The position numbers were made by a program, and so were the translations under genes. 64,000 nucleotides of DNA from Collinsella aerofaciens. Its GTDB lineage: Bacteria > Actinomycetota > Coriobacteriia > Coriobacteriales > Coriobacteriaceae. Shown here piece after piece: positions 61,644-64,000 of the stretch. Position 1 is the stretch's first letter, and each line of letters begins with the position of its first letter. Under the pieces are notes generated by a model. The model saw only the letters and a list, made by a program, of their open reading frames with translations, was not told the origin of the DNA and made no database searches. The stretch spans positions 1-64,000 of the forward strand of contig NZ_CABJFS010000010.1 in assembly GCF_902364945.1 (NCBI RefSeq), written 5' to 3'.

Positions 61644-61887
61644 CTATAGCGCCGCTCCGCGCTTATTTTTGACCGTAAGACCGACGAGCAGCAGGTTTCC
61701 CGTTTCAATCCGACATCGTCACTTGCAATCGACAGGACGGTTTCGCATAATAACTTTTAAGCTTCGCGACGGAAAACGCAGATGAAACGAACCATATACC
61801 GTTGCTTTGGGGCATAGCCCCGCTTCATCTTCTCTCGCGCAGCCAACTGAATGATGCGATTTGGGTGCTGGAAGATGGGGAGAGCTC

Positions 61888-63288
61888 ATGGCTTCTTCTG
61901 ATGCAACACAACGAGCAGTCCTTGCCGGACTTTCGTGCGGGATCGGCCTTGCCGCTCCCGTGGTTATGTATGCCGCGACGCTGCCGTTTTCGTCGGTGAA
62001 CGAGACGGTCGTGGCGGGTGCAGCTCCCTTCGCCGTGGGCGCGGTGGCGGGCGTGGGTATCTATGCCGCCTCGCTGGGTATCTCCGAGTATCGTGCGCAG
62101 CGTGAAGAGCGTCTGTTCCAGCCCGATGCCATGGGCGGTGCCGCCAATCTCAATCAGCATCAAAGCGAGTTCAAGACCGCCTCGATTCCAGCTCAGCAGC
62201 AGGATGCGATTCCGTACGCTGCGGCTTCTGCTTCTCAGGCTCAGTCGGAGCAGTCTACCTCGGCACTCCTTTCCGGCCTGACTGGTGCGTTCCAGCGCCG
62301 TCATGTCGATGATGGTGTCCCTACCATCGCTCGAGCCGCAGATGCTATGGACGAGGCCGAGGCTTGGTCCATGATCGACAGCATGCTCGACGACGATTCG
62401 CCGGTGAGCTGCGACCCTGCACGCTCGCGCGACGTCTATCAAGTCGCCATCGACGAGCTCACCAACGGCGGGCAGACCGGCTCCTTCAATCGCGATGATA
62501 TCGCCGCCGCGGCACGCGCCGTGTCGGGCTCCCAGGCCGCCCCTGCGGGCAGCACGGCGGCTTTCGTGGCACTCGTTGCCAATGCGGCGGTCAATAACGC
62601 CTACAGCGCTACCTCGGCGGACGCGAACGCTTCTGCCGATAATTCGTACGTTGATGAAGCCATGACCGCGGACGAGGAGGCTGTTGCCGCCCGCCGTGCC
62701 GCCGAAAGCTCGCTTTGGGGCGCTCCTGCCCAGCAGCAGGCGGCTGAGGCTGCGCCGTACAATGCAAACCTCGCCAGCATGCCTATCATCTCCGGTGCCG
62801 CGGGCATCGATCTCGATGACCTCGATGAGCCTGCAGCCATCACCGCATCGATTGATGCCCAAGATCGCATCGACACCGGCGACCTTCCGGACGCCTCGCT
62901 CGAGGTTGATGTCCCCATGGCCGATTACTCGGGCCACGAGGGTATGTGGGCCGCCGCCACCGCGATTCTGGATGAGATTGACGAGCCTGCTCCTGTTTCA
63001 GCCCCCGCTCCCGTCGCTGCCCCTCAGCCTGCTGCCCCCGCCTATGTCGGCCGTCACAGCGCTGTGTTCCCCGAGGATACTGCCCGTATCTCGCGTGAGA
63101 GCATCGAGCGGGCCGAGGCTATTGCCGCCGGCATTATGGAAAATCGTCGTCACGAGCGCGTCAATCAGATCCTCGAGGAAGAGATCGAGCGTCTTCAGTC
63201 CTCTACCGCCAAGCGTACGGGCCGTGCTTATCTGAGCGTTATCGAGGGCGGTACCGCCAGCTTCGCGCCGCTCCGTGCGGAGGCATAA
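61888..63288 (+). CDS. Membrane-anchored Ala-rich protein of unknown function
   Basis: A 466-residue protein with two hydrophobic helices in residues 10-65 (AVLAGLSCGIGLAAPVVMYA and APFAVGAVAGVGIYAASLG), then a long acidic, Ala-rich cytosolic or surface region. No family was recognised. A motif-like IDLDDLDEPAAI lies near residue 310 and a Glu/Arg helix, then SVIEGGTASFAPLRAEA, closes the C-terminus. The ATG follows TGGGGAGAGCTC. It lies 8 bp before the VanZ gene and is probably in one operon with it. Confidence 0.6.
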   Translation: MASSDATQRAVLAGLSCGIGLAAPVVMYAATLPFSSVNETVVAGAAPFAVGAVAGVGIYAASLGISEYRAQREERLFQPDAMGGAANLNQHQSEFKTASIPAQQQDAIPYAAASASQAQSEQSTSALLSGLTGAFQRRHVDDGVPTIARAADAMDEAEAWSMIDSMLDDDSPVSCDPARSRDVYQVAIDELTNGGQTGSFNRDDIAAAARAVSGSQAAPAGSTAAFVALVANAAVNNAYSATSADANASADNSYVDEAMTADEEAVAARRAAESSLWGAPAQQQAAEAAPYNANLASMPIISGAAGIDLDDLDEPAAITASIDAQDRIDTGDLPDASLEVDVPMADYSGHEGMWAAATAILDEIDEPAPVSAPAPVAAPQPAAPAYVGRHSAVFPEDTARISRESIERAEAIAAGIMENRRHERVNQILEEEIERLQSSTAKRTGRAYLSVIEGGTASFAPLRAEA

Positions 63289-63295
63289 CTTCTGC

Positions 63296-63745
63296 ATGGT
63301 TAAGATCAATCGAAAATGGGCGGTCGTAACCTGCCTGATGGCGCTCTTGATCTGGGGCAATTCGCTGGTTCCCGGCTCGGGGTCGGGCTCACTGAGCCTA
63401 ACGGTCATGGAAGCTATCCGCGGTTTTCTGCACGGCGTGGGACTTCCATATGAATGGGTGACCAACTTTGTTGTTCGTAAGTGCGCGCATTTTACCGAGT
63501 ATTTGGTGCTCGGCATCCTGGCAACGCACGCCTTTGATTTTGAGGGCCGATGCACCTTTGACGTGCTGCTGCCCACGGCAGTGTTCCTGCTGCTGATTCC
63601 CTCGATCGACGAGACGATTCAGCTCTTTGTGCCGGGACGCGCCGGCATGATCACTGATGTGATGATCGACTGCTGTGGAGCGGCAACGGGCGTTGTGCTC
63701 CGATATCTCTTACGGTCGCTGATGTGCGCCAAAAAGGCCGCCTAA
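63296..63745 (+). CDS. VanZ-family membrane protein
   Basis: A 149-residue protein with four hydrophobic helices in VanZ layout: WAVVTCLMALLIWGNSLVPGS first, RKCAHFTEYLVLGILATHAF with the conserved H-F-x-E-Y, the charged IDETIQLFVPGRAGMITDVMIDC, then a last helix. VanZ gives low-level teicoplanin resistance in enterococci; most relatives have no known role. The stop codon lies inside its own terminator stem (63731-63778). Confidence 0.85.
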   Translation: MVKINRKWAVVTCLMALLIWGNSLVPGSGSGSLSLTVMEAIRGFLHGVGLPYEWVTNFVVRKCAHFTEYLVLGILATHAFDFEGRCTFDVLLPTAVFLLLIPSIDETIQLFVPGRAGMITDVMIDCCGAATGVVLRYLLRSLMCAKKAA

Positions 63746-63778
63746 GGACGCATTGTTTGGTCCTAGGCGGCCTTTTTT
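63731..63778 (+). terminator. VanZ terminator overlapping the stop codon
   Basis: AAAAAGGCCGCCTAAGGAC pairs with GTCCTAGGCGGCCTTTTT (one bulge). The TAA stop of the gene is in the left arm. Confidence 0.88.
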
Positions 63779-63860
63779 ATTGGAGGGCTTATATGAGGTG
63801 TGGCGGCGTCGTTCCATAGGTCGGATTTGCCGGGTGCGCCACGCCCTGTGGGTGCGTCTG

Positions 63861-64000
63861 TTACTGAAGCGCCTGTGCGCCTAGGGCCAGGCAGCCCATG
63901 ATGCCCTGCTTGCCCTCGAGGCTGTTGTTGACGATGTAGCTATCGATGTCGGCCATCTCGGGCGTGACGATGTAGCCGTTGAGCATCTCGGCGCACTTCT
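63861..64000 (-). CDS. Partial gene at the window edge, possible ROK-family protein
   Basis: Only the C-terminal 46 residues are present, running off the window. They read ...KCAEMLNGYIVTPEMADIDS, then YIVNNSLEGKQGIMGCLALG and AQALQ before a TAA. The ending LEGKQGIMGCLALGAQAL resembles the last helix of ROK-type sugar kinases, but this is a weak basis. The stretch 63779-63860 shows no gene. Confidence 0.4.
   Translation of the reverse strand, partial: KCAEMLNGYIVTPEMADIDSYIVNNSLEGKQGIMGCLALGAQALQ

Noticed and set aside
1..64000. CRISPR array, rRNA operon, prophage or intact insertion sequence
   Set aside because: No regularly spaced direct repeats, rRNA segments, phage structural genes or transposases were seen.

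Overview
This window is most likely chromosomal DNA from a high-GC Coriobacteriia member, close to Collinsella. That is judged from codon bias, a Rho factor with a very long basic Ala/Lys-rich N-terminus, a CarD regulator, and dispersed GGGGACAGGCACC-type palindromes. No database search was run, so the genus is an inference. Most of the window is housekeeping sequence. A roughly 17 kb defence locus sits in the middle, and small repeat-rich intergenic islands are scattered throughout.

Layout. Positions 1-9.2 kb hold metal homeostasis (DtxR-family regulator; ArsR repressor, HMA chaperone and Zn/Cd-type P1B ATPase under matching operators; a His-rich heavy-metal exporter), a lone nuclease-like protein bracketed by repeats, a DnaQ-like exonuclease, YaiI and HdeD proteins. 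Positions 9.4-17.4 kb hold a nitroreductase, two histidine phosphatases, a DUF1015-like protein, an M20 peptidase, a second copy of the nuclease-like family, and serA and serC. Positions 17.8-34.4 kb hold a type 1 BREX anti-phage locus in the order brxA, brxB, brxC, pglX, pglZ, brxL, followed by two unrecognised genes. Positions 34.7-47 kb hold an antiporter, a metallophosphoesterase, a flippase, pckA, a B3/B4-domain protein behind a structured leader, MarR, DegV, a small alkyltransferase, trpS and a WecA/TagO-type transferase. Positions 47-64 kb hold a candidate structured RNA, a radical SAM protein, tRNA-Ala(CGC), pncB, proB, a proline iminopeptidase, proA, an HD hydrolase, carD, argS, rho, an unknown membrane protein, a VanZ protein and a partial gene at the edge.

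The BREX locus is the most interesting part. First, a run of ten G lies at the start of brxA. An upstream GTG with a good Shine-Dalgarno reads into brxA only if the run has nine (or twelve) G, so this copy looks like the OFF state of a slippage switch. Second, pglX is cleanly divided into a methyltransferase/recognition ORF and a separate C-terminal ORF, with a helix-turn-helix gene and an unknown gene between them. Third, a 450-residue unknown protein and a small acidic protein follow brxL in the same direction. Base composition changes abruptly inside brxB/brxC and inside pglX, which suggests exchange of modules within the locus.

Seven near-identical palindromes of about 35-40 bp lie 10-35 bp beyond gene ends at 10.2, 41.3, 42.2, 43.8, 44.2, 55.1 and 55.8 kb. 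Several other inverted-repeat elements (751-877, 34518-34640, 39297-39356, 58622-58772) are unexplained by genes.
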